The notes under the pieces were generated by a model. The model ran no database searches and was not told the origin of the DNA. It saw only the letters and a list, made by a program, of their open reading frames with translations. From positions 1 to 34,135 of the forward strand of contig OUQQ01000160.1 in NCBI GenBank assembly GCA_900404475.1: DNA of 34,135 nt, read 5' to 3'. A program made the translations under genes and the position numbers. The stretch's first letter is position 1. Every line of letters starts with the position of its first letter. Positions 9,602 through 18,291 of the stretch are shown here, piece by piece. Source of the stretch: Spongospora subterranea. Its lineage: Eukaryota > Endomyxa > Phytomyxea > Plasmodiophorida > Plasmodiophoridae.

Positions 9602-11323
9602 TTATTCCTGGGCATTGATCTTGATGAATAGCCCAGGATAATCCAGTTCGAGTCGCATCTGCATCCGGTACAAATTCATCGCCATTATCTCATAAATGTA
9701 TCTCTCCACTTGTTCGCTTCTCTTCATATCATCTTTTGTCGGAAAGTCAATAATGTGTTTGCTGTTTTGAATGATGGCGATGCCCTTAATGCTGGAAAGA
9801 GCCACATATCTCAACAGGTTGACGCTCATAAAGTTCTCGCAAGCCAGCTCAGGGTTCACTGAATACTTTAGTCCACTGGCAGCTGCAGCACCCTCGGCGA
9901 ACATGGTGAATAAACGACGAAGACGATAGTAAAGCAGGCGATTAGGGCCCCATTCCATTTCAATAGAGGAGCCAACAGGATCAGGGATGGCCTCAAGCGG
10001 GTGCATTTCTTCATTGATCGTGTCAATGGCCTTGGAAATACTGATGTTCATAACTGAAATCCATTGGAATTCCGGGTAATCAGGTGGAATGCTCAGGTAC
10101 TTCTCTCGCTCTGTTTTGTAAAGCTGAACTGATTCTTTGCTTAAGATACCAGATTTAACTAGCCGATTGTAGATGAACGTATCGTCCAATGGTGGCAGAC
10201 TTTGGATTGCCAATAACCGGTGATCGCTAGAGTAGATCAGTAAATTAAAGATGTTGCACTGGAAGGTCATGGCCTGTCTCAATTGTATCGGATTTTCCCT
10301 CTCGATATTGAATTGGAGTTTGTACATTTCCTTGGCCATAACCACACTCAGGCAGTCCTTCACTTCCTTTTCAGACGCGCCGTCTTCGTAGAAATCTCGA
10401 AGTATGTTTATGCCCTGGGGGCTCGACAAAGCCACGAATAGCAACATGTTTTTTGTAATAAACTTCTTGTAAACAACCTGCTCTTCATTACGAGAAATTA
10501 ACCGATTGGTCTCCCTGGCGCTCTTTGCGAACAGTAAGAATAAGCGGCGGGTTTGGTAGTAGAGGTCTGGGTTCTGTAGCAGATTATACGTCTTATCGCC
10601 TGATATGATAGGGCGCGATCCTCGATCAAGCAAATATATTTCGGATAATTCTGCTTTACATGTGTCAACGAGAGTTGGTTGGTCCTTAAACTTATCGATT
10701 GGCTTATTGGCCGTCTTTATGGCCTTCAAAATCTTGCGCCTCATAGTCAAATTCCATCGGGTTTCGGGGTCATTCAGGTCCATCATAGTAAACAAGTCGT
10801 TTAGCGCGTTGACGAAGGCTGTTATTGCATCCTGGTGATTGATTTCAGATTTACCGACAAGCTTGTCGAGCAAATCATATATAAACTCGTAGCCAGAAGG
10901 TGATGAATCAGGCAGTGGCAAGGGAGAGCTGCTCAGAAGGCAATTGAACATGATGACCTCGATGGGTTCGTCGAAAACCCGGATCTTGATAGCGTCATCG
11001 TCGCTATCACTGTCATAATGATTATGAGATGATGGCGACGCAGCTGAAACCCGCAGAACAGGTCTTAATCGCCTCTTTACCAGTGGAATTGAGAATATAA
11101 CGGAGTTTGCTTGAGTGAGTAAAGCACTGAATCGAATGATGACAGGAAACCCGACTTGAGATGGAAGTGGAGGAGGACCAGCGGGGCCAGTCTGATCGCT
11201 ATGAACAGGGGGTGCAGATCCTGTTAGTGAATTGTGTGTCAACACTGTGGACCCGGCTGATACTAATGAGATATATATCAGCACAAACACCGATAACACG
11301 ATATTAACCACAGACATCGTCAT
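9602..11323 (-). CDS. Secreted two-module protein, paralogue 1 (573 aa)
   Basis: A single-exon ORF starting at ATG 11323. Residues 1-23 form a signal peptide (hydrophobic core 'IVLSVFVLIYIS', cleavage after VSA). Residues 24-60 are a linker, 'STVLTHNSLTGSAPPVHSDQ' followed by Pro-rich sequence. A short acidic patch 'DSDSDDDA' comes near residue 107. Two diverged modules follow. The first is about 115-345, with 'ISGDKTYNLLQNPDLYYQTR' and 'KKFITKNMLLFVALSSPQGI'. The second is about 346-573, with 'RLRRLFTMFAEGAAAASGLK' and 'ENFMSVNLLRYVALSSIKGI'. No transmembrane helix follows the signal peptide, few Cys are present, and no catalytic motif is visible. Export from the cell is expected; the function is unknown to me. 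The protein is the shortest and most diverged of the four. Its upstream flank holds 30-bp repeats. Confidence 0.85.
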   Translation of the reverse strand: MTMSVVNIVLSVFVLIYISLVSAGSTVLTHNSLTGSAPPVHSDQTGPAGPPPLPSQVGFPVIIRFSALLTQANSVIFSIPLVKRRLRPVLRVSAASPSSHNHYDSDSDDDAIKIRVFDEPIEVIMFNCLLSSSPLPLPDSSPSGYEFIYDLLDKLVGKSEINHQDAITAFVNALNDLFTMMDLNDPETRWNLTMRRKILKAIKTANKPIDKFKDQPTLVDTCKAELSEIYLLDRGSRPIISGDKTYNLLQNPDLYYQTRRLFLLFAKSARETNRLISRNEEQVVYKKFITKNMLLFVALSSPQGINILRDFYEDGASEKEVKDCLSVVMAKEMYKLQFNIERENPIQLRQAMTFQCNIFNLLIYSSDHRLLAIQSLPPLDDTFIYNRLVKSGILSKESVQLYKTEREKYLSIPPDYPEFQWISVMNISISKAIDTINEEMHPLEAIPDPVGSSIEMEWGPNRLLYYRLRRLFTMFAEGAAAASGLKYSVNPELACENFMSVNLLRYVALSSIKGIAIIQNSKHIIDFPTKDDMKRSEQVERYIYEIMAMNLYRMQMRLELDYPGLFIKINAQE

Positions 11324-11364
11324 CTAATACCAAACAACATATGAGATATGGCCCCACAAACTCC

Positions 11365-11485
11365 CACATCATTGTCGACAGCGCACTTCCTATGGACGTC
11401 GTGATCGATATGCCACTTGGTGAGGACGTCATGGTCGACAGGTCACGTGCTAAAAGACGTTATGTTTGGCAGCGCACCCATCACG
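11365..11485. repeat. Degenerate 30-bp tandem repeat, about four units
   Basis: The units start at about 11365, 11395, 11425 and 11456. Three begin GACGTC or GACGTT, and most carry a TCGACA or TCGATA core followed by a CAC triplet. The block lies 40-160 bp upstream of the start codon of secreted gene 1, so it sits in the promoter or 5' UTR. Each GACGTC is a palindrome that matches the core of a CRE/bZIP site. Confidence 0.5.
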
Positions 11486-12838
11486 GAGCTACTTTAGCAC
11501 TGTAGTTGGTTGGTGCAGAACCAAAGTGCGGTGCGGTATGGGTGCCGCTGGCGTGTGGTATTGGAGGGGCTGCGCATCAGCCTACGTAGAGGCGCGGATT
11601 GCGCCTCGGCAACTGATCAGATCCAAGTCGGACCATGCCTGTCAGTGTCGCCCTTGGTGTACACATATGTGTACACATGAGGTGTATCGTCGTTGTCGGG
11701 TTGTTTTCTCAATGATTCAATAGTTTGAAGAATTGAGGTTGATGACACCTCGTGGACCGCGTCTTGTGGGTGTTGATAGTGACCCCCTTTGTCAATACGC
11801 CATTGGGTATTATAGGACATACAGTGTTCCAAGCCTCAAACCATTTTCCAGCTCTCATAGTTTAATGGAAACGATAGGCTATCCGCTCATAAAGATCTAT
11901 GCACAACCTCATATTATTTTCCCCAAAATCTCGGTCACCAACGATCCCATACTTTGAAGCGAAAACAAGCTCAAACTGTCCTTTGTCTTTGCCGAAGCTT
12001 GAAATCTTGAAATCTCATTAACCGTGATGGCCAGCTTGTCTTCAGATCGAGTAATTTGAACCCGGCTGTGTTGCTAAGGGTTTTTTGTAAATGCATAATC
12101 CAACACAATATAGTAAAGATCTGAGAAGTGGTCGCTTGAACACGAGCAGACGGCTACAAACTGGTCTTGTGTCATTCCGTATTCGATAAAACCACTTTTC
12201 ACTTAACTGTATTAAGCCACGAATATCAGTTCCCCCATCCTGAAATACATTTCAAACTGATCAATGACTTTTTACAGAGCGATTTTCATAATCTATCTAC
12301 CTATGTGGTAAAGTTGCAACTTGATTTGATCAACGGTCAGAATCTGCTCCACAAAGAGAATTAGAAATGAGATTTGACAAATATTTTCTCATTCAGTTCC
12401 GTTTGTATGTAAATTGTGAGAATTCGAGGAATTGCTTCATTGAAATATCAAAACATAAATCAAGTTCGTTGAGCTTCGAAGGAAAGTGACTTTGTGGCTC
12501 CACTCTCTGTGTCATACAGGAACGTGATTACCTCCTTCGGATGGTGTTCTAGGATTCATCGCATATTAGGGCAATATTGTTTACTCTGAGACGAATTAGA
12601 CTATTACGGCGAAAACAGAATCAAAAATTGATAGTTCTCCAGAAAACTGATATGAACTTCTTTCCAACAGGATTTGGTTAATTTCTGTCAAACGGCACAT
12701 AATCAAGTCAGCTAAAAGAGTCTGGAATCATGGATGATCATCAATGGTTTACACATTGGGACGGAATGGGATAACGAACTAATTGTATTAAAAAAAAAGG
12801 ATGTTGGACATGATGATGATAAAGGGCAATAACCAGAT
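11486..12838. other. Intergenic region between secreted genes 1 and 2
   Basis: About 1.35 kb that includes the upstream region of gene 1 (proximal side) and the downstream region of gene 2. A GTACACATATGTGTAC near-perfect palindrome lies at about 11660-11675. A run of A (about 12791-12799) lies 40 nt past the stop of gene 2. I recognise no gene. Confidence 0.4.
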
Positions 12839-14701
12839 TCATTCCCGACTGAATAGCTCAGGACGATTCAATTGAAGTTTCTTCTGTATCTGGTACATAT
12901 CCATTGCCATCATCTCATACATATATTTCCTTATCCCATCGTTGTCGACCGAACGCATCATCACCTCGCCCGATATGAGCTGGATGTGTTTGAACTTTTG
13001 AATCAGGATGATGCCCTCATTGCTGGACAAAGCCACATATCTCAACATGTTCTCGCTCATAAAGTTCTCGTGAATGAGTTCAGCTTTATCTGAATATGTT
13101 AATCCACTGGCAGCTGCAGCGCCTTCAGCGAACATGGTAAATAAACGCTGAAGATGGTGTTCAGATTTGTCAAGGTGATTAGGAGTCTCAAACAGATCAG
13201 GATAGGCCTCTGACAAATGAACTTGTTGATTGACTGTGTCAATCGCCTTCGATATACCTCGACACATAACCGATATCCATTTGGAAATATATGGAGCTGG
13301 TGGATCTTTGAGATACTTCTGGAGCCCTGTTTTGAACTCTCGCACAGCAGATATATCTGAGATATACGAATGGGAGAGTTGATTGTATATGAACGTGTTG
13401 TCCAAAGTTGAAGAGTCTTGAAATGTCAAACCGTCATTATTGTCGAATAACAGAATATCAAAGACACTGGACTGGAAAGGGGTGATCGGCATAAACAACG
13501 ATGAATATTCGTTCTGGATTTTGTTCTGGATTTGGTACATTTCCGCGGCCATCAATAAACAGATGTATTCTTTCTTTTGCAGGATGGACGCAAACATGTC
13601 CTTGAGATCGGGAACCATCTTGATGCCCTCAACGCTTGTCAGGGCGACATATATCACCATTTTCACAGTCATGAACTTCTTGTAAAGGACTTTAGATTGA
13701 TCACGATATTTTACTCCATTCATCTCAGCAGCGCACTCTGCAAATTGAATGAATAGGCGCCGGGTTTGGTAGTAGAGATCTGGAACCTGTTGTGGATTAT
13801 GGGCTTGATCGCCTGATATTTCCGGGAGCGATCCCCCTTCTAAAGAGTAGAGTTTAGACAGCTGTTCCCTGCATGTATTAACCAGATCATTGTTGTTCTG
13901 AAACTTGTCAATGGGGTCATTGATGGTGTTCATGAGCTTGAAGACTGTGGACCGCATGATCTGAACCCACTCTGTTGAAGATTCGTCTTGTAGACTATTG
14001 AATGAGGTCTGACTTGGAACGAGATTGAATTGCAATTTACTGACAACGGTGGAATCAAGTAGGCTATTATAATAAGAAAAGTTTTCGAAACCATTTCGAA
14101 CAGATTCATCCATGTCGCAGCATTTATCCCGAATCTTTTCAAGAAAATCGTCTATAAAGCTGTAGGACGGTGGTGCTGATCGCATAAACGATGCGGCAAC
14201 TAGAGACCTGAAGATGAGGGTCTGAATAGGAATGTCGAATACACGATTGATAAAACAGTCATCGTCAACAAAAATATCGTCATCGTCATCATCAACATGT
14301 GCGTCGTCGTCTACATAGTCATCGTAATCGTCATCATCAGTATATGCGGCGTCACCGTCTATATAGTCATCGTCGCCGTCATTGTCATCGTCATCGTCAT
14401 TTTCATAATGAATGTAATCAGATGATGACGCAGCTGACACAGTCTGAGCAGATATTGATCGACTGTTGGAAACAGCCTCGTAGACTAGAGCAATTTGCTC
14501 AAGGCGTGTAGAAGCAAATTGACTATTGGGACCAAAACTGGGACGTGATAACGTAGAACGAGGTGGGCGAACCTGATTGTGTTGAACAAGTGGTGCAGAT
14601 CTTGTTAGTGAATTGAGTGACAATACTGTGGACCCTGCTGACACGGATGATATATATATGAGCACAAACACCGATACTAATATATAACCTAAGGACATCA
14701 T
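12839..14701 (-). CDS. Secreted two-module protein with Asp-rich insert, paralogue 2 (620 aa)
   Basis: A single-exon ORF from ATG 14701 (a second ATG follows at once). The signal peptide is residues 1-22, with core 'YILVSVFVLIYISSVSA'. The linker 'STVLSLNSLTRSAPLV' matches the other paralogues. Residues 101-148 are extremely acidic, with about 29 Asp in 48 residues, directly before the first module. Module 1 (about 150-390) holds 'PEISGDQAHNPQQVPDLYYQ' and 'KKFMTVKMVIYVALTSVEGI'. Module 2 (about 391-620) holds 'RLFTMFAEGAAAASGLTYSD' and 'ENFMSENMLRYVALSSNEGI'. Its closest C-terminal relative in the window is paralogue 1. There are no other membrane helices or known domains. The acidic run could bind cations or basic surfaces; this is inference. 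Confidence 0.85.
   Translation of the reverse strand: MMSLGYILVSVFVLIYISSVSAGSTVLSLNSLTRSAPLVQHNQVRPPRSTLSRPSFGPNSQFASTRLEQIALVYEAVSNSRSISAQTVSAASSSDYIHYENDDDDDNDGDDDYIDGDAAYTDDDDYDDYVDDDAHVDDDDDDIFVDDDCFINRVFDIPIQTLIFRSLVAASFMRSAPPSYSFIDDFLEKIRDKCCDMDESVRNGFENFSYYNSLLDSTVVSKLQFNLVPSQTSFNSLQDESSTEWVQIMRSTVFKLMNTINDPIDKFQNNNDLVNTCREQLSKLYSLEGGSLPEISGDQAHNPQQVPDLYYQTRRLFIQFAECAAEMNGVKYRDQSKVLYKKFMTVKMVIYVALTSVEGIKMVPDLKDMFASILQKKEYICLLMAAEMYQIQNKIQNEYSSLFMPITPFQSSVFDILLFDNNDGLTFQDSSTLDNTFIYNQLSHSYISDISAVREFKTGLQKYLKDPPAPYISKWISVMCRGISKAIDTVNQQVHLSEAYPDLFETPNHLDKSEHHLQRLFTMFAEGAAAASGLTYSDKAELIHENFMSENMLRYVALSSNEGIILIQKFKHIQLISGEVMMRSVDNDGIRKYMYEMMAMDMYQIQKKLQLNRPELFSRE
14258..14401 (-). repeat. 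GAT/GAC-rich low-complexity tract coding the Asp-rich insert
   Basis: On the plus strand this is a run of TCATCGTCA-type repeats, inside the coding region of paralogue 2. It codes residues 101-148. The other paralogues have only 6-8 acidic residues at the same place, so slippage has probably expanded a pre-existing patch. Confidence 0.8.
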
Positions 14702-14730
14702 TCAACAAAAACTGACAATGTTCAGAAGCC

Positions 14731-14787
14731 AAATGGATTAGGGAACGGTCGACCAGTCAATGGATCAGGGAATGGTTGACCAGGTGG
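14731..14787. repeat. Two-unit 28-bp direct repeat upstream of secreted gene 2
   Basis: The unit 'AATGGATYAGGGAAYGGTYG' followed by ACCAG occurs at about 14731 and again at about 14759. It lies 30-86 bp upstream of the start codon, in the likely 5' UTR or core promoter. Confidence 0.6.
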
Positions 14788-15509
14788 AAAGTCCGTGAGA
14801 TCCGCAAAACAACATTATCAATATATGGGCCCTGCTGTTATAGTCACGTCCGGACTTCCCTCGCTAACTGGCTGACAGAAACTGGCAATGGTAATGATAG
14901 TCCACTTTGCGAACTGATTCGACTGAACTGGTCATTTCACCTATCGAGCCTTTTATAGGCTACATCAAATGTGAGGATCTGGGACTGTGGCGATCTCGTT
15001 CTATGAAGCCGGGATGAAAATTTATGTCATGATGCCACACGAATGATGGGATTTCAGGTGTATTGGAGCAGGCGCTGATTGATGACGGCGCCGGGAAAGG
15101 AGAAATATCGAATCGACGTATTGACAACGATCAAAAATGAGATCTGATGATCCTGTTCAGGCAAAAGATATAGGTCACCACTCACCAGTTCACCACATGA
15201 TCAATGATGAAACAACATGTGCAACGTCAGTCACGGACGTTATACAGTGCGCCATGTAAATACTCGTTTCCTGACGTTGTTCCCCTGGCAATGCTGTATG
15301 ATATACAACTGGGGGTGATGAAAACCTGTGGAGGGACCAACACTTCAATATTGGGGACTCGTGTCCTGATATTGGTCACATGACCAATATAACTGGCAAT
15401 AATGAGGGGCTGACAAATTGCTCATAATCGGCGCTGGTTGGAACAGCGTCGCTGAAAACACGGAATTTTACAGTGAGAATATTCATGCATCGTTATTCGT
15501 GTAGAGTAA
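14788..15509. other. Upstream region of secreted gene 2, no gene seen
   Basis: About 720 bp ending at the mariner insertion. It contains the inverted CCAAT palindrome at 15369-15390. No other support for a gene. Confidence 0.4.
15369..15390. promoter_or_regulatory. Perfect 10-bp inverted repeat with two opposed CCAAT boxes
   Basis: ATATTGGTCA-CA-TGACCAATAT: perfect arms with a 2-nt spacer, each arm carrying a CCAAT (NF-Y/HAP) core and a TGACC half site. It lies about 670 bp upstream of secreted gene 2. A function is only suggested by the symmetry. Confidence 0.4.
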
Positions 15510-16605
15510 TACTCCCTCCATACCAAAATAAGTGTCGGATTTCTCCAAAAACTCGAATTAAGCTATTTTTTCAAATACTCACTCCATTCCAAAATAAGTG
15601 TCGGATAAGGGTTTCAAAATAAGTGTCGCAATTGCGAATGGGACTGTGATAGGACTATGGACATGGGCGGATAGCTGAACATGGAGCAGGACGACGAGCG
15701 GTCGATAAAACTTTTTCCGCAGCTCTGAACTGGAAGCTGGTTTTGTAAGAGCAGTGACTTCTTTCTCATATGATGAATGCTGTAATCGTTCCCACCTTCT
15801 CGTTTTAGGGTTTCGACCATACCGCAGTTCAAGGTCTGTGCTGGCAACTCAGCAAATGATGTTTCGACTGCTGCGATCAGTTTATCGATATTGTTGATCA
15901 GTTTCTTCTGCTGAACTGCTTGAATCGCTCGCAAAAAACCTAAATCCAACACGTTAAGGTCAGGGCTATTCCTCGGCTGGAATCTTAAGTTTATTGAGGT
16001 TTTCTATGGACGCCGCTGCCTGCAGAAACGCTTCGTCAACACATTGTATTTGGGTTTTGCATTATCCTATTGGATAAATATTGGAGCCCGAATATCATGC
16101 CCAACGTGCCATCTTCTTCCAATAGCAGGCAGCAACTGCTCTATCAGGCATCCCTGACCTTGAGGAGACTAAATTGTGTACCGGAGCCGCGGGATCGTCA
16201 CCCTCCACATTCACTAATTCTGCATCGGAAGCACTGCTGAAAGCGTTTATTCCTTGTTGACATTGCGGTTCGTTATGGTTAAAGTTCGGCGATCTGTTCT
16301 CCACGAATAGTCAATGTTGATAGGTTCATGACAATCGATTCCATTACGTAATGAGATCATTATCATCACTGCTGCATACCGTTGTACACACTCACCAATT
16401 CTAACATTGTTCCCATATACTATAGAGATTCAAATGTGCCAACTTTTGGCGTAAAGGAATTCCATGTTTTCAATACAAAAATCCATTGATGTGACGTATG
16501 CAACATTTCAAGCACAGCAAAAAAAATATCCGTATTTGAAAAACAAAATGAGCTTAATTTCGGTTTTTGGAGGAATTCGACACTTATTTTGGAATGCAGG
16601 GAGTA
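15510..16605 (-). mobile_element. Mariner DD39D deletion derivative with Stowaway-like ends
   Basis: The left end is TACTCCCTCCATACCAAAAT followed by AAGTGTCGG. The right end, read in reverse, is TACTCCCTGCATTCCAAAAT followed by AAGTGTCG, so both ends carry matching terminal inverted repeats that stay alike for about 60 bp. These ends belong to the plant/fungal mariner-Stowaway group. The motif AAAATAAGTGTCG also repeats directly at 15525, 15591 and 15616, likely transposase-binding subterminal sites. At 1,096 bp the element is shorter than autonomous relatives. It keeps the N-terminal start and the C-terminal catalytic part of the transposase, with the middle deleted. Confidence 0.8.
15614..16304 (-). 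pseudogene. Internally deleted mariner transposase (copy 3)
   Basis: The minus strand opens with an N-terminal stretch at 16095-16304 resembling mariner starts ('FNHNEPQCQQGINAFSSASD'). After a deletion comes 'IQ*DNAKP' with the second catalytic Asp at 16064-16066, then 'NSPDLNVLDLGFLRAIQAV' with the third Asp at 15944-15946, and then the C-terminus at about 15614-15930. The Asp spacing is again 40 codons (DD39D). A stop replaces the Gln before the Asp, and another stop lies between the two Asp codons. The region with the first Asp is gone. Confidence 0.8.
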
Positions 16606-16697
16606 CGTTTTTTTTGCTGTGCTTGAAATGTTGCATACGTCAAATCAATGAATTTTTGTATTGAGAACATGGAATTCCTTTACGCCAAAGCTCGGCA
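16439..16697. repeat. Long hairpin at the junction of two inverted mariner copies
   Basis: About 85 nt at 16439-16526 (ending CACAGCAAAAAAAA) are repeated in reverse at about 16611-16697 (starting TTTTTTTTGCTGTG) with few mismatches. The loop holds the terminal inverted repeat of the left element (16578-16605). The hairpin is the centre of a larger imperfect palindrome spanning 15510-17618. Confidence 0.8.
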
Positions 16698-17618
16698 CAT
16701 TTGACTCTCTAAAATCTATGGGGAACAATAATGGGATTGGTTAGTGTACAACATTATGCAGCAGTGATGATTGATAATGATCTCATTACATAATGGAATC
16801 GATTGTCATGAACCTATCAACATTGACCATTTCGTGAGAACAGATCGCCGAGCTTTGACCATAAACGAACTGCAATTTCAACAAGTAATAAACGCTGCCG
16901 CGGGATCGTCACCCTCCACATTCACTAATTCTGCATCGGAAGCACACTTCTGAAAGTGTTTAGTTCTTGTTTAGATTGCAGTTCGTTACGGGCAAAATTC
17001 GGCGGATAGCACGTTGGGCATGATATTCGAGCTTCAATACCTATCCAACGGATAATGCAAAACCCCATATAGAATGTGGTGATGAAGCGTCAGGCAGCGG
17101 CATCCATAGAAAACCTCAATATCAACTTGAGATTCCAGCCGGCGAATAGCCCTGACCTTAACGTGTTGGATTTAGGTTTTTTCGAGCGATTCAAATTGTC
17201 CAGCAGAAGAAATTGATCAACAATATCGATGAACTGATCGCAGCAGTTGAAACTCCATTTGCTGAGATGCCAGCTCAGACCTTGAACTGCGTCTTTTTTA
17301 CATGACAGACCTTGCATGCTCGAGACACTAAAACGAAACGAGAAGGTGGGAACGAGTACAGTATTCTTCATATGGGAAAGAAGTCACTGCTTTTAGAAAA
17401 AACCAACTTCCAGTTTAGATTTGCAGCGGAAAAAGTTTGATCGTCCGCGCGTTATCCTGCTTAGGAACTGAACAAACCACCATGTTTGTCCTATACTTGT
17501 ACAGATATCGACAAAGTGTGACGAGACCGCTTCATAGTCATATGGGCAATTGCGGCACTTATTTTGAAAAACAAACATGAAACCGTTATCCGCCACTTAT
17601 ATTGGAATGGAGGGGGCA
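16606..17618 (+). mobile_element. Second mariner copy, inverted relative to the first (copy 4)
   Basis: This copy reads on the plus strand and mirrors the left one. It has an N-terminal fragment 'RRALTINELQFQQVINA' (about 16850), then 'DNAKP'-like DNA at 17051, then 'VLDLGFFERFKLSSRR'-like DNA at 17163-17210, and the same C-terminal tail, broken by extra bases. The second and third Asp codons are 118 nt apart, so a frameshift separates them. The outer end shows CGGCACTTATTTT (17553) and a degraded TIR at 17592-17618. Its inner end has no TIR of its own. About 60 bp at 16900-16955 lie in the opposite orientation to the rest of the arm. Confidence 0.7.
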
Positions 17619-18257
17619 GTGTCACCTGCTCTTATCGTGGCAATCTCAGTTAAACACTGCATAAAGCACTACTTGTCGAGATGATCATGCACGCTATATG
17701 ACAGTTCACCAACAAACAGTTTGTGGCATTGCGTTTTGAAAATTAACTAGCGCAAATCGTCAGGTCAGAGAAACTATAAGGTAGTGTTTCTGATACGTCC
17801 TGTATTGCTTGATATTTAAGCTCAAATATAAACCCTCCCCGTCCACTGAACAAAATGAGCGCTACGTATTCTTTGATCCCTAGATAATATTGAAGTGTTT
17901 GAGAATGTCAAAGTTTTTCCAGGAAACTTTTGCTCCTTGTTTGCAAATGCATTTGCCTTTCCCTCGACAAAGCAAGTTTTGTGCTATACGAAGGGTACTG
18001 CCATTGCTGTTGCCGCACTGTCGTGTCTGTCATTATAACTTTGACATCGATCAACATTTTCTTGCATCAATCACGACTGAATCATTCTCACACTGATGCA
18101 TTCTAACCATATCGTGTTTTTTTTTAAATAGCCAGTCGTTCACATTTTGATGATTATGATAATTAATGCCTGAGAAATTTCGGCAACACAATGAATATAG
18201 ACAGTATCGATGATCTTCAGTAAAGATCTATTTGAAGAAAATGCGATAGTGATTTGA
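17619..18257. other. Region downstream of secreted gene 3, no gene seen
   Basis: A 68-codon plus-strand ORF at 17890-18096 shows no family signature. A T-rich run lies near 18117-18125. Otherwise nothing is recognisable. Confidence 0.3.
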
Positions 18258-18270
18258 GTGTATTGTGGAA
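18258..18270 (-). promoter_or_regulatory. Conserved 3'-flank motif of secreted gene 3
   Basis: Plus-strand GTGTATTGTGGAA lies 22-34 nt past the stop, the counterpart of the motif at 9556. Confidence 0.35.
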
Positions 18271-18291
18271 AACAAATTGGCATAAGCCGGA

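Noticed and set aside
14299..14511. His/Arg-rich plus-strand ORF opposite the Asp-rich tract
   Set aside because: It is the antisense of the GAT/GAC repeat and has no independent support.
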